Positions 53,010 to 60,939 are shown, counted from the stretch's first letter. The stretch: 64,000 bases of DNA from Brevundimonas vesicularis (GCF_014204545.1 NZ_JACHLJ010000004.1:83933-147932); one strand, 5' to 3'. The notes: generated by a model from the letters alone, not told the origin. A program made the numbers and translations.

Positions 53010-53870
53010 TTAGAGCAACGAAGGCTGCGCCGCTGCCGCTGTCAGGTCCAGCCCCCGGCTGATCAGCAGCTCGGCCGCGCCAGGCGCATTCCCGCCCTGG
53101 ATCGAATAGACCGTCTTAACGGCCTCGACGTCGGCCCAGGCGAACATCTCGCGGATCTCCGGCCGGTCGTTGATCGACAGCAGGAAACGCCCCTCGATCG
53201 TCCGCAGCTTGTCGGCCATCCGCTGAAAATCGTCGCGCGAAAACATGCCGGCGCCGTAGTCGCCCTCGCCGCCCCAATACGGCGGGTCCAGATAGAACAG
53301 GCTGCCGGCGCGATCGTAGCGGCTGATGAAGGCCAGCCAGTCCAGGTTCTCGATTACGACCCCGGCCATCCGGTCATGCAGCTGGCGCAGGCGCGGCTCG
53401 ATCTTCGTCAGGTCGAAGTTGTGGGGGCTGGTCGGACTGACGCCATAGGACCGGCCGGCGACCTTGCCCCCGAATCCCAGCGTCTGAAGGTAGAGGAACC
53501 GGGCCGCCCGCTCGATGTCCAGCAGGTCGCCATCGGGCGTCTCGCGGATCCGCTCGAACTCCGCCCGCGCCGCCGGCCGCCACGCCAGTTCGCGGATCAG
53601 GGCGTCGGGGAAGCGCTGGGCGACGCGGAACAGGGTCACGACGTCGCCGCTCAGATCATTGATCACCTCGACGGCCGGGCGAACCCGCCGACGCAGGAAC
53701 ACGCCGCCCATGCCGATGAACGGCTCGCAATAGGCGTCATGAGGCGTGGCGGCCAGCACGCCGCAGATCCGGCGGACCAGATGCCGCTTGCCGCCCAGCC
53801 ACGCTGTCGGCGGCTCGCAGGGCGCGACGGGGCGCTGATCAACGATGAGAACATTACGAGAACAATTCAT
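53010..53870 (-). CDS. DNA adenine methylase (Dam family)
   Basis: 286 residues from the ATG at 53868-53870, giving the usual short lead before the FxGxK-like motif. Motif I region is AWLGGKRHLVRRI (about residues 19-31), and the catalytic DPPY is in LFYLDPPYWGGEGDYG. It transfers methyl from SAM to adenine N6, probably at GATC or a related site, to protect phage DNA or modulate host regulation. It lies nearest the att site. The 200-bp gap to the next gene holds no other gene. Confidence 0.88.
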   Translation of the reverse strand: MNCSRNVLIVDQRPVAPCEPPTAWLGGKRHLVRRICGVLAATPHDAYCEPFIGMGGVFLRRRVRPAVEVINDLSGDVVTLFRVAQRFPDALIRELAWRPAARAEFERIRETPDGDLLDIERAARFLYLQTLGFGGKVAGRSYGVSPTSPHNFDLTKIEPRLRQLHDRMAGVVIENLDWLAFISRYDRAGSLFYLDPPYWGGEGDYGAGMFSRDDFQRMADKLRTIEGRFLLSINDRPEIREMFAWADVEAVKTVYSIQGGNAPGAAELLISRGLDLTAAAAQPSLL

Positions 53871-54042
53871 TTGCGGAGTCGCCTTTTGCACGAGTAGGAG
53901 TCCCCGGCTCGCGTGAGCGGGGGCGGCGATCAGCCGGACGGCCGATCGGTCCTGGTCGTGCGGGGTAAGGCCCACAGATCGACGCGTTGGCGCGCGACGA
54001 TCCCGCCCCGGACGGGGGGCGAAATGAAGGAGGAGGAAGGGC

Positions 54043-54312
54043 ATGCCGATCGACAAACCGGGTTCGTCACGACCGATGCCGCTGTCAGAGCTGATGCGGC
54101 TGGAGTCCGAGCTGGCCGCGCGCGTCGTGCGCAATCCACCGCCGCATCCCAGCCTGCCGGCGACGCCGGGGCCGGGGTCGAATGTCGCCTATGTGTCGAA
54201 GGAAGAGAACGACCGCCTGGTCAGCGCCGCCTTGGCGCTGGGCATGGGTCAGTTCGCCAGGATGACGGCGGACGAAACCCATAGGCTCGCGGCGCGCCTC
54301 TCGCGCCGATGA
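54043..54312 (+). CDS. Small hypothetical prophage protein
   Basis: 89 residues with a strong ribosome binding site (AAGGAGGAGGAAGG) six bases ahead. The N-terminus is Pro/Ser-rich and the C-terminal half is helical (KEENDRLVSAALALGMGQFARM). No family recognised. It is followed after three bases by the zinc-ribbon-like gene, so it belongs to the same small operon. Confidence 0.6.
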   Translation: MPIDKPGSSRPMPLSELMRLESELAARVVRNPPPHPSLPATPGPGSNVAYVSKEENDRLVSAALALGMGQFARMTADETHRLAARLSRR

Positions 54313-54315
54313 GCC

Positions 54316-54654
54316 GTGGGCTACAAGAAGCCGGAGAACCGGGGACTCGGCCATCATCTCAGCGTGGCCCCGCACATGACGGTGTCGCAGCTGCGCCGCG
54401 ACCACTGGACAATCTCGACTCGGTGCCCGCGATGCCATCTGGATTGCTGGGTGGACCTGTCGGTCGTCATTCGACTGTCGGGACCGCAGGTGAAGCTGTG
54501 GAACCGCTGGGCGCGCTGCAGGCGCTACGGCTGCCCTGGCCGAATGGTCTTTCTGTTCACGCCGCCCGGCGAGCCGACGGGTGTCTTCTGGCCCATGCAC
54601 GACCCGCCCGACGCGCGCGTGAAGGCGACGATCAGCGACGATCCGGAGCTGTAA
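54316..54654 (+). CDS. Zinc-ribbon-like hypothetical prophage protein
   Basis: 112 residues, GTG start three bases after the previous stop. Cysteines CPRCHLDC (about residue 37) and CRRYGC (about residue 68) could form a zinc site. The LWNRWARC stretch is unusually Trp/Arg-rich. It may bind nucleic acid. No family recognised. Confidence 0.6.
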   Translation: MGYKKPENRGLGHHLSVAPHMTVSQLRRDHWTISTRCPRCHLDCWVDLSVVIRLSGPQVKLWNRWARCRRYGCPGRMVFLFTPPGEPTGVFWPMHDPPDARVKATISDDPEL

Positions 54655-54658
54655 CGAG

Positions 54659-54928
54659 GTGCTGAACTTCTATCGCGACGACACGACGCCTGACGACATC
54701 CGACGCGGCGATCAGTGCGCCCTGGTCTGCCAGTGCGGCAGCAGCGTCATCCCGGCCTGGGCGAAGCTGCCCCAGGCGCAGCGCTTCACGCCCTTGCGTG
54801 ACATGCGCGCGAAGATGGTCTGCAAGCGATGTGGAAACCGCCGACCGCAGATCGTGATCCGAGGACACCATGGCAGCGGGGGCCAGCTGACGGAGTTATG
54901 GCGATGGCCGCCGGCGAACCGGACCTGA
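54659..54928 (+). CDS. Zinc-ribbon hypothetical prophage protein
   Basis: 89 residues, GTG start four bases after the previous stop. A CxC pair (LVCQCGS, about residue 24) and a CxxC pair (VCKRCGNRRP, about residue 54) form a likely zinc ribbon. This looks like a small regulatory or structural-zinc protein widespread in alphaproteobacterial phages. Third gene of the run starting at 54043. Confidence 0.6.
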   Translation: MLNFYRDDTTPDDIRRGDQCALVCQCGSSVIPAWAKLPQAQRFTPLRDMRAKMVCKRCGNRRPQIVIRGHHGSGGQLTELWRWPPANRT

Positions 54929-55014
54929 CCTGACGATCAGTAGCAGCACCCAAATAAGATCGTTGCGGAAATATCTCGGGTTGTGCAACACGGAGGAAAA
55001 TTTTGGGGGAATTA

Positions 55015-55911
55015 ATGTCAGATTCGAGCGACGTAACGGCGTCCAACAACTACATCGACAGTGAGCTCATCGAGCGCCTGAAAAAGGTTGAGGAGTGTGC
55101 GGACGCTGACGTCATCGCATGCATTCATCCGATCATGACGCCTTTCGACGACATTATTCGGCAGCTGATGGACGATCTCGCCGATAAGCGGGACAACCTG
55201 TTGGTTATCCTCGAGACGGATGGCGGTTCGATCGAAACAACCGAGCGTATCGTATCGGTTTTGCGGCACCATTATCCGCGAGGCGAGATTTCGTTTCTGA
55301 TCCCAAACCGAGCCATGTCCGCAGGCACCATCCTCGTCATGAGCGGAGATCGTATCTTGATGGACTACTATTCGGTCCTAGGGCCTATCGACCCTCAGAT
55401 TGAGAACGCTAGCGGGGTATGGGTTCCGGGTCTCGGATACTTGGAAAAATACAAGGAAATCATTGAGAAGTCGGCTAACGGCGATCTCAGTCAGGCCGAG
55501 CTCGCCTTCCTTCTTGATAAGTTTGATCCAGCGCAGCTGCACTGGCTGGAACAGGCTCGTGAGCACGGTGTCGATCTGCTCAAGCAGTGGTTGGTTCAGT
55601 ACAAGTTCAAAAACTGGCTCACAACCGAAGGCCGTAAGATTCCTGTCACTGCCGACATGAGGACGGAAAGGGCGGCGAGCGTGGCCGAAAAACTCAACGA
55701 TACGAAGCTTTGGCGCTCCCACGGCCGAGGCCTTTCGATCGACGTCGTCCGGAATACGCTTGGCCTTGTCGTGGAAGATTTCGGCCGCGATGCGGAACAC
55801 GTCGAGTTGAATAGGCGTATTTCTGCCTATTATAGGCTCTTAAAGGACTATATGGGACGACGCGGTTGGAACTACGCCGTCCAAACTCACGAAGGTCGTT
55901 TCGTTTTCTGA
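55015..55911 (+). CDS. SDH family Clp-fold serine proteinase
   Basis: 298 residues, ATG preceded by GGGGGA. The core resembles the SppA/ClpP-fold SDH proteinase family (PF01972-type). ETDGGSIETTERIV is the oxyanion strand, NRAMSAGTILVMSGDRI carries the serine nucleophile (about S102) and SVLGPIDPQI follows. A C-terminal helical region is soluble and there is no signal peptide, so it acts in the cytoplasm. It is markedly less GC-rich than its neighbours and probably a moron gene. Confidence 0.8.
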   Translation: MSDSSDVTASNNYIDSELIERLKKVEECADADVIACIHPIMTPFDDIIRQLMDDLADKRDNLLVILETDGGSIETTERIVSVLRHHYPRGEISFLIPNRAMSAGTILVMSGDRILMDYYSVLGPIDPQIENASGVWVPGLGYLEKYKEIIEKSANGDLSQAELAFLLDKFDPAQLHWLEQAREHGVDLLKQWLVQYKFKNWLTTEGRKIPVTADMRTERAASVAEKLNDTKLWRSHGRGLSIDVVRNTLGLVVEDFGRDAEHVELNRRISAYYRLLKDYMGRRGWNYAVQTHEGRFVF

Positions 55912-55923
55912 AGGATGCAAAGC

Positions 55924-56130
55924 ATGGCTGATATTAACGAAATCCTACGCATGAACCCCGCCGCCGCCGCTGGATTTGATGGAGTGCGTCAAGCCTTGGC
56001 TGATGTGAAGAAGCTGCGAGAGGCTGGCATCGCGAAGGGACCCGCGCTGCCGTCCTTTGGTGCGCCGAAATCTCTCAATGACCTAAAGCTTGGCTCGAAG
56101 CGCGCAATCTACAACCGCGCGGGAGCCTAA
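55924..56130 (+). CDS. Small protein paired with the SDH proteinase
   Basis: 68 residues from the ATG at 55924, with AAGGA eight bases upstream; an ATG three codons earlier would lie on the ribosome binding site. Helical N-terminal half (INEILRMNPAAAAGFDGVRQA) and a Pro/Lys-rich C-terminal half. It begins 13 bases after the proteinase stop and is followed by a terminator, so the two form a two-gene cassette. Function unknown; adaptor, substrate or inhibitor are possible. Confidence 0.55.
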   Translation: MADINEILRMNPAAAAGFDGVRQALADVKKLREAGIAKGPALPSFGAPKSLNDLKLGSKRAIYNRAGA

Positions 56131-56140
56131 ACGCAAGAGA

Positions 56141-56166
56141 GGCCGCCACCCCGAAGGATGGCGGCC
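56141..56166 (+). terminator. Hairpin after the SDH proteinase cassette
   Basis: An eight-base perfect stem GGCCGCCA/TGGCGGCC with a ten-base loop, directly after the small gene. The T-tract is weak. Confidence 0.6.
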
Positions 56167-56785
56167 CTAGCAGCGGAGCCTGAAGCTCGACGCTGGATCA
56201 TTTCGGTGACGTCAACGAAATGGTCTAGCCCGGCTGCGGTGGCGCAGCCGCTGCCGGACATCCGAACGGGAGGTCCGCCCCGCTCAACACGGCCCAGCGG
56301 CAAATCCGCCCCACCGCCGCCCAGCCTCGATCGCCCCAGGCCTCGACCGCGTCATCGTGAGCCGTCAGCGCCGCGTCGCTGTCCAGATCGGCTGGCGACA
56401 GCTGGGGCTGGGCCTCGACCCGCAGATCGGCACTGAAGCCGAGTCAGAACATCTTGCGGAGCCTGACGCGACGGGCACTTCACAGCTTGGGAGAGTAAAG
56501 CGGCCCGCCGCACGGGGTGGCGCATCTAGCCGGGCCACCACCCTCACAGGCCGGCTCCGCGCAACTAACTCAGATCAACGACACCGCGTTCCGGAAGTCC
56601 GAAAAACGACAAAAGCCGCCGTCCTCGAAAGGTCGGCGGCAGTCGGAAAACACATGAGCCGACTTCGCGATCGGCTAGCCAGATAACCACAAAGCGCTGC
56701 GTCAGGTCCCGTTAATCCACTCAAGCTTGGCATTTGCAGCGTCGATTTTGATTGGTAAATCAGCGCGTTTAGTTCGGAGCGATCA
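56167..56785. other. About 600 bp without a confident gene
   Basis: An open frame at 56357-56686 (+) exists but is Arg-rich, lacks a convincing ribosome binding site and runs through a hairpin. The stretch includes a terminator-like hairpin at 56615-56640 and the promoter region of the next small gene. It may be a decayed gene region. Confidence 0.35.
56615..56640. terminator. Terminator-like hairpin
   Basis: A seven-base stem GCCGCCG/CGGCGGC plus an inner CCT/AGG helix and CGAA tetraloop, with AAAA on the left side, so it reads as a terminator for minus-strand transcription as well as a plus-strand hairpin. Confidence 0.5.
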
Positions 56786-57004
56786 ATGCAACGCAAACCT
56801 ATCGAAGAGCTGTGTGAGCTAGCGCGCTGCGGGGGCAGCATCACAATCTATGCCGACACGCGTTCCGCTGACGAACTTATCCAGCTCGCGAGCGCGCTAC
56901 GCCATGGGGCAAAGCTCACACTGAATGGCACAGCGATGCGGCCGAATGAGGAGCTATGTCGGATCGCAAAAGGGTCGCCGGGAAACGTCACTTTCACGGG
57001 CTAG
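56786..57004 (+). CDS. Small repeat protein of unknown function
   Basis: 72 residues with three short repeats of the form E-E-L-x-x-x-A-x-x-G-x-x-I/L-T-x, for example EELCELARCGGSITI, DELIQLASALRHGAKLTL and EELCRIAKGSPGNVTF. It resembles small conserved proteins in phages and plasmids whose role is unknown. GGAG lies six bases ahead of the ATG. Its last eleven bases overlap the 3' end of the convergent spanin gene. Confidence 0.55.
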   Translation: MQRKPIEELCELARCGGSITIYADTRSADELIQLASALRHGAKLTLNGTAMRPNEELCRIAKGSPGNVTFTG

Positions 57005-57329
57005 AGGGCTCGCGAGAATACCAGAGCCCACGTCGCTGCTCTTTCAGCTTCAGCCACTCATCAACCAGCCGCCGCTCCGCGATCAGCGTTTCGACGGCAA
57101 GGGCGCGGGCCGCGTCGCAGCTGACCACCTGGGCGCCGCGCTGCATATAGGTCGCGTCGAGATCGGCGTCCGTCGGATGATCCGGCAGCACAGCCAGCGC
57201 GCAGGGCTGGGTCGACGCATCAGGGAGCGCCAGGCGCGGCGGGGCAACCGGCCGGGGCGATGTCGCACAGGCGGCGGTCATGATTGCGAAGGCGAGCGGC
57301 GCGATCGGCCGCGAGAGGATTGATCGCAT
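56994..57329 (-). CDS. Outer-membrane spanin lipoprotein (Rz1-like)
   Basis: 111 residues. The lipobox is MTAAC (about C21), followed by a Pro-rich stretch and a helical end with a conserved LIAERRLVDEWLKLKEQRRGLWY. The start lies inside the next gene (57220-57627), out of frame, as in lambda Rz1/Rz. It would span the outer membrane together with the inner-membrane partner during lysis. Confidence 0.65.
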   Translation of the reverse strand: MRSILSRPIAPLAFAIMTAACATSPRPVAPPRLALPDASTQPCALAVLPDHPTDADLDATYMQRGAQVVSCDAARALAVETLIAERRLVDEWLKLKEQRRGLWYSREPSSP

Positions 57330-57627
57330 CAGGGGCGCTCCGGGCTTGGGTGATAGATTCGGCGGTGGCGGCTTCGACGCGCACGCGGATGTCGCCATAG
57401 GCTTCCGTGCGTCGGACCTGCTCGGCGTTGCCCTGGGCTTCCAGACCGCGCGCCGAGGCGTCGCTCTCCGCGCGATCGGCCCGCGCTTCCGCCCGATCCA
57501 GACGCGCCTCGGCCGACCACGGCAGCCAGGCCCACAGATTGTTCCAGCCCCAGGCGATCAGGGCGATGGCCATCAGCAGAGCGATGCCGGCGATCAGCCA
57601 GCCCAACGGCGTAAGGGTGCGAGTCAT
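57220..57627 (-). CDS. Inner-membrane spanin (Rz-like)
   Basis: 135 residues, an N-terminal membrane helix (about residues 9-29) followed by a long charged coiled coil (RLDRAEARADRAESDAS). It matches Rz-like proteins and ends in a Cys-bearing tail. The outer spanin reading frame lies nested in its 3' half. It starts in the last bases of the endolysin gene. Confidence 0.65.
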   Translation of the reverse strand: MTRTLTPLGWLIAGIALLMAIALIAWGWNNLWAWLPWSAEARLDRAEARADRAESDASARGLEAQGNAEQVRRTEAYGDIRVRVEAATAESITQARSAPDAINPLAADRAARLRNHDRRLCDIAPAGCPAAPGAP

Positions 57628-58136
57628 GCCTCATTCACCGTCACGGGCACGCCGGCGGCGTTGAGGCGGATCACCTGAACCGCCGGCAGCGCGAAGCCGG
57701 CGGGCCAGCGCATGCCGCCCTTGGCCAGCCGATCCTTGGCGATGCGAGTGATCGAGACGGCATTGCCCTGATTGCCGCCCAGGACGTGGAAGTGGCTCGC
57801 ATCCTCGCCGATGTAGAAGCCGACGTGACCGCCGCCCGTGCGCGTGAAGACCAAGACACAGCCCAGACGTGGCCCAACTAGCTGACGGCCCCACGTCGCC
57901 CAGGACGAGGCGCGGACGGCCATCGCCGGCGATGCCAGTCCGGCCATCATCATGCACATGGCCACGAAGGTGCCGCACCACGCCGTCTCGTCATCGATGA
58001 CTTTGATGCCCAGCACCTTGGCGCCGAGCTTCTGGATCCAGCCCATAATGATCGGGCTGTGTTTGGGTCCGACGATTTCACGCACGCCGATTTGCTGGCG
58101 GGCGAACGCCAGCCAGGCAGGCTCTTTCGAGGCCAT
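57624..58136 (-). CDS. Endolysin, CHAP/NlpC-P60-like (TIGR02594 type)
   Basis: 170 residues. The catalytic cysteine lies in ETAWCGTFVAMCM (about residue 54) and the histidine in GGGHVGFYIGED (about residue 105), with a following HVLGGNQGNAVS. These papain-like amidases or peptidases cut peptidoglycan to release phage. No signal peptide is visible, so a holin is needed. It overlaps the inner spanin by four bases. Confidence 0.8.
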   Translation of the reverse strand: MASKEPAWLAFARQQIGVREIVGPKHSPIIMGWIQKLGAKVLGIKVIDDETAWCGTFVAMCMMMAGLASPAMAVRASSWATWGRQLVGPRLGCVLVFTRTGGGHVGFYIGEDASHFHVLGGNQGNAVSITRIAKDRLAKGGMRWPAGFALPAVQVIRLNAAGVPVTVNEA

Positions 58137-58171
58137 GGTCTTCTCCGGATTTTCAGGGTTAGCTGGCCGCC

Positions 58172-58288
58172 ATGAAGGGCGACCAGGATCGTGAACCAGG
58201 GCGGCTGTTCATTGCCGCTTTCGTCATCATTCTGCTCGCCAACGTCGTGGCTGCAGTATGGGGCTTGGTCCGTGCTGTCTGGCACTGA
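58172..58288 (+). CDS. 38-residue single-pass membrane protein
   Basis: The ATG at 58172 opens a frame of 38 codons: a charged start (MKGDQDREPGR), one membrane helix (LFIAAFVIILLANVVAAVW) and a short basic end. It is too short for most gene finders. It lies on the plus strand opposite the lysis genes; it could be a phage accessory membrane peptide. Not certain to be translated, as no strong ribosome binding site is visible. Confidence 0.4.
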   Translation: MKGDQDREPGRLFIAAFVIILLANVVAAVWGLVRAVWH

Positions 58289-58471
58289 TGCGAACAGAGT
58301 GCGTATCCCGGTCTGCGGGTGGCCAGATTGTCAGTAGGGCTTGCGCGTATTGGGTGTGAGTTATAGCGTCAGGGTTGAGCCTCAAGGCTCGCTCTAGCGG
58401 GGAGCTATGGCCGACGGTTCCGCAAATGCCCCGGCCAGTTTCGCAGGATCAGAAGACTACAGGAGCCCGCT

Positions 58472-58720
58472 ATGGGGTGCTTGGATTGCTCCGCGTCCGC
58501 TTTGAAACTTCATCAGATCGACGATCCGGAAGGGGCGGCCGACGTCATCGACTCAATGTTGGCGAAGGCCCTGATCCAACGGCCATCAAGTGCAGAAGAG
58601 TGCGTCGCATTAATCGATCTTGTCATCAGTAGTTTGGAACGCGACCAGCAGCTTCGAGATGACCAGGCTGATGTGCAGGGACTTCGTTCTGTGAGGGCAT
58701 TTCTAGCCGAGATCCGATGA
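58472..58720 (+). CDS. Small hypothetical prophage protein
   Basis: 82 residues with AGGAG before the ATG. CxxC at the start (GCLDCS) and an acidic helical rest (EECVALIDLVISSLERDQQL). No family recognised. The sequence AGCCCGCTATGGGG around its start recurs at 58801-58814 by the next small gene. Confidence 0.5.
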   Translation: MGCLDCSASALKLHQIDDPEGAADVIDSMLAKALIQRPSSAEECVALIDLVISSLERDQQLRDDQADVQGLRSVRAFLAEIR

Positions 58721-58778
58721 CCGTCGAGTTGCTGGGGTGGGGATGCGCCCGACGGTCGCATATGCTTAGGTTGCTGCC

Positions 58779-58937
58779 ATGCCGATGCAGCACGATAACG
58801 GAAGCCCGCTATGGGGCGCGCCGGAGCCGAAGTGGTCAGGCAAGGTGCGCGTGGCCGTACTGGTCCTCGCTAGCCTTGCTGCATGGGGGGTGGTCGCCGG
58901 CGGCGTGTTCATGCTGACGCGTTGGATTGCGAGCTGA
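58779..58937 (+). CDS. 52-residue single-pass membrane protein
   Basis: The ATG at 58779 opens a frame ending in TGA at 58937. Residues about 23-46 form a membrane helix (VRVAVLVLASLAAWGVVAGG). The N-terminus is hydrophilic (MPMQHDNGSP). Position in a run of small plus-strand membrane peptides (58172, 58960) suggests a phage accessory function. Confidence 0.4.
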   Translation: MPMQHDNGSPLWGAPEPKWSGKVRVAVLVLASLAAWGVVAGGVFMLTRWIAS

Positions 58938-58959
58938 CAGGCCCCTGGCGTAGCGATCA

Positions 58960-59109
58960 ATGCACACCAATATAAACGCCATGATCGGTGAACTTCTCTA
59001 TTTCGCGCATCGCCACGCCCGCGTTCTGATCGTGACGGCGGCAATCGGTTTCGCATTCAGCCTGGTGTCCGGCGGCGAGGCATTCGCTCACCATATTCAC
59101 TGGCGCTGA
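58960..59109 (+). CDS. 49-residue membrane or exported peptide
   Basis: ATG at 58960 to TGA at 59109: hydrophobic segment VLIVTAAIGFAFSLVSG followed by GEAFAHHIHW, which also resembles a signal-peptide cleavage site (EAFA). Histidine-rich end. Third small membrane peptide in the row. Confidence 0.35.
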   Translation: MHTNINAMIGELLYFAHRHARVLIVTAAIGFAFSLVSGGEAFAHHIHWR

Positions 59110-59201
59110 CGCGGGCTCAGTTCGTTAGCGAGCGGCTGAAAGACCGCTTCATCACCCGCGAAGCGCAGGTCTCAAATCGACCCTAAGCCGACCTTCAGCA
59201 C

Positions 59202-59870
59202 CTATTTGTTCAGATGGTCAGCCGAAGGCTTAATGAAGGTGCGAAGCTTGGTGTCGATACCGGTCGAAATTCGCCACAACTCAGCTTGATCGACTACGCC
59301 GTGATGCTCCCAACTCGCTTCTACGAAGACGCCCTCGACAAGGAAAGCTATTCTGCAAATCCGCGAGGCAGCTCCAGCTTGGCAGACAATGAGAGGCCAC
59401 TGTCGGTCTGTTGTGACGATTGGGTCATCTTCTCCCCCGCCTGCCTTAAGCCTAGAAAATGCATACCAGTTGGGTGACTTGGGGATGCCGCTTGGATCGA
59501 GCATTTCATCGACCCTAGAAGCGATCAAAGGCCTAGCCTGGGGTGAAAAAACGCCTTCGGGACGCTCCCCAAATGGAGGTGAGGTCCATCGCATTCGCTC
59601 CATCATCAAAACTCGAAAACCCCGCACGCTGTCTCCGAGCGCGGGATCCTTCTGCCTACACCCATAGGTTAAGGCGGCCTCACCGAGACTGAGGTTGCAG
59701 AATTCAATGACAGCGGTTTGTTCACCCGCACTAGCCGTGAGGATATCTGCTCGTCTTGCGGCTTCAAAAGTGAAGGAGCCGAAAGCCATCTGCGCCGGAC
59801 TTTCACGACAAGAACCTAAAACACAGGCAAGTGTGCCGACGACGACCAGCAAAGTTGATCTCAAATCCAT
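59202..59870 (-). CDS. Putative lipoprotein of unknown function in prophage
   Basis: 222 residues. The signal peptide ends at lipobox LGSC (C21). The mature part has several further cysteines and a beta-rich C-terminal half (ICRIAFLVEGVFVEASWEHH). It is less GC-rich than surrounding host genes, like the SDH proteinase gene, suggesting acquisition. It may be a surface-modifying or superinfection-exclusion moron; this is only inference. Confidence 0.6.
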   Translation of the reverse strand: MDLRSTLLVVVGTLACVLGSCRESPAQMAFGSFTFEAARRADILTASAGEQTAVIEFCNLSLGEAALTYGCRQKDPALGDSVRGFRVLMMERMRWTSPPFGERPEGVFSPQARPLIASRVDEMLDPSGIPKSPNWYAFSRLKAGGGEDDPIVTTDRQWPLIVCQAGAASRICRIAFLVEGVFVEASWEHHGVVDQAELWRISTGIDTKLRTFIKPSADHLNK

Positions 59871-59982
59871 AGGCCTATCGTAGCATCAAAGATGTCTTTT
59901 GGCTTTCTGCCTGCCCGGAACAATGGCCGCTCTCCACCCATCTCAGACATTCGCCGAGCCCGCTTGTGACGAACCCTGTTCG

Positions 59983-60498
59983 TCAGGCGAACAGGCCGTT
60001 GAACCAAATCGTCAGGGCGGCGGCGGCGATGATCACCAGCGCGAAGCAGATGACGGTGATGCGCAGGCCGTGATGCGGCTGATCTGATACCGGCCGATCG
60101 AGCAGCCCAGCTGGTGGCAGCTTCATCGCCGCCTCGGCCGCCCAATCCTCGCGACGGATCAGAGTAAACAGGCGGATCGCCATGACGCTCCAGGGCGGCG
60201 GGCTGCGATCCCGCTGCACGAAGTCCAGAACAATGAGGGAAAAGGCCAGCGAGCAAAGCGCGCCAAGCGGCAGCAGCGGGGACATATGCTCGACCCTGAC
60301 TAGGCGGCCAGGGAATACTGTTGTCGCCCCCCTGACCATCAGGAAGATTGCAATCAGGAACACGACCAGCCGAAGGAACCAACTGCCCGAGATCCGCGTG
60401 TGGTAGGTCGGCCCGAGCAACCGGAACACGACCGTCATCACTCCACCTGCCGACAGGAACAGCATCCCCGTCAGAACGACCCATGCGTGATGCGTCAT
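59983..60498 (-). CDS. Prophage membrane protein of unknown function
   Basis: 171 residues with about four membrane segments: WVVLTGMLFLSAGGVM, LRLVVFLIAIFLMVRG, LLPLGALCSLAFSLIVL and ITVICFALVIIAAAALTIWF. It starts in the stop of the holin-like gene (ATGA). It probably acts with it in lysis or membrane remodelling; the exact role is open. The preceding 100 bases (59871-59982) show a relic-like sequence. Confidence 0.55.
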   Translation of the reverse strand: MTHHAWVVLTGMLFLSAGGVMTVVFRLLGPTYHTRISGSWFLRLVVFLIAIFLMVRGATTVFPGRLVRVEHMSPLLPLGALCSLAFSLIVLDFVQRDRSPPPWSVMAIRLFTLIRREDWAAEAAMKLPPAGLLDRPVSDQPHHGLRITVICFALVIIAAAALTIWFNGLFA

Positions 60499-60836
60499 GA
60501 CGACGCCTCCTTGCTTTCCACGGCGGCCCGAAGGCCGGCCTTGATGATGCGCCCCACCAGATTGAAGAAGCCGCGCGGATCGTTGGCGGCCATCCAGCCG
60601 ATCGCCAGCGCCACGACGCGGAAGTCCAGCACCTTGACCAGGGCGACAATCGACGGCGTCGCCGCCTCGGCCGCCACCGGCCCCGCAAAGACGCCGATGC
60701 ACAGCGACAGCCAAGCGCGCACCCGCGCCTCGCGCGTCGCGCCCTTGGACCCATAGGCCGGGATCATGCCGAGGCCGCCCGCGATCAGGCCGCCGCACAG
60801 GCCCCAGAACAGAGGCAGTTCACGCGGGTCGAACAT
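60495..60836 (-). CDS. Holin-like prophage protein
   Basis: 113 residues with two to three hydrophobic segments (LFWGLCGGLIAGGLGMIPAY and AWLSLCIGVFAGPVAAEAA) and a hydrophilic C-terminus. Size, charge and position just ahead of the endolysin module fit a phage holin or the AP2-like class. It overlaps the downstream membrane protein. Confidence 0.6.
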   Translation of the reverse strand: MFDPRELPLFWGLCGGLIAGGLGMIPAYGSKGATREARVRAWLSLCIGVFAGPVAAEAATPSIVALVKVLDFRVVALAIGWMAANDPRGFFNLVGRIIKAGLRAAVESKEASS

Positions 60837-60939
60837 CCGTTCCTCCGATAGTCAGGCACGTCAGGAACGATGGCTGGCGTTAACGCTGAACTGCATCCCG
60901 CGCTTGCGTAGGGTGCACGCTTCGTAGTGAATTAGGCCC

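Noticed and set aside
53871..54134. N-terminal extension of the Dam gene by 88 codons
   Set aside because: It is Arg/Ser-rich, overlaps the start of another gene on the other strand and precedes the conserved methylase start; the shorter start fits the family.
56357..56686. A possible 109-codon plus-strand gene
   Set aside because: Arg/Thr-rich, no family, no good ribosome binding site, and it spans a terminator-like hairpin; left as a non-coding stretch.
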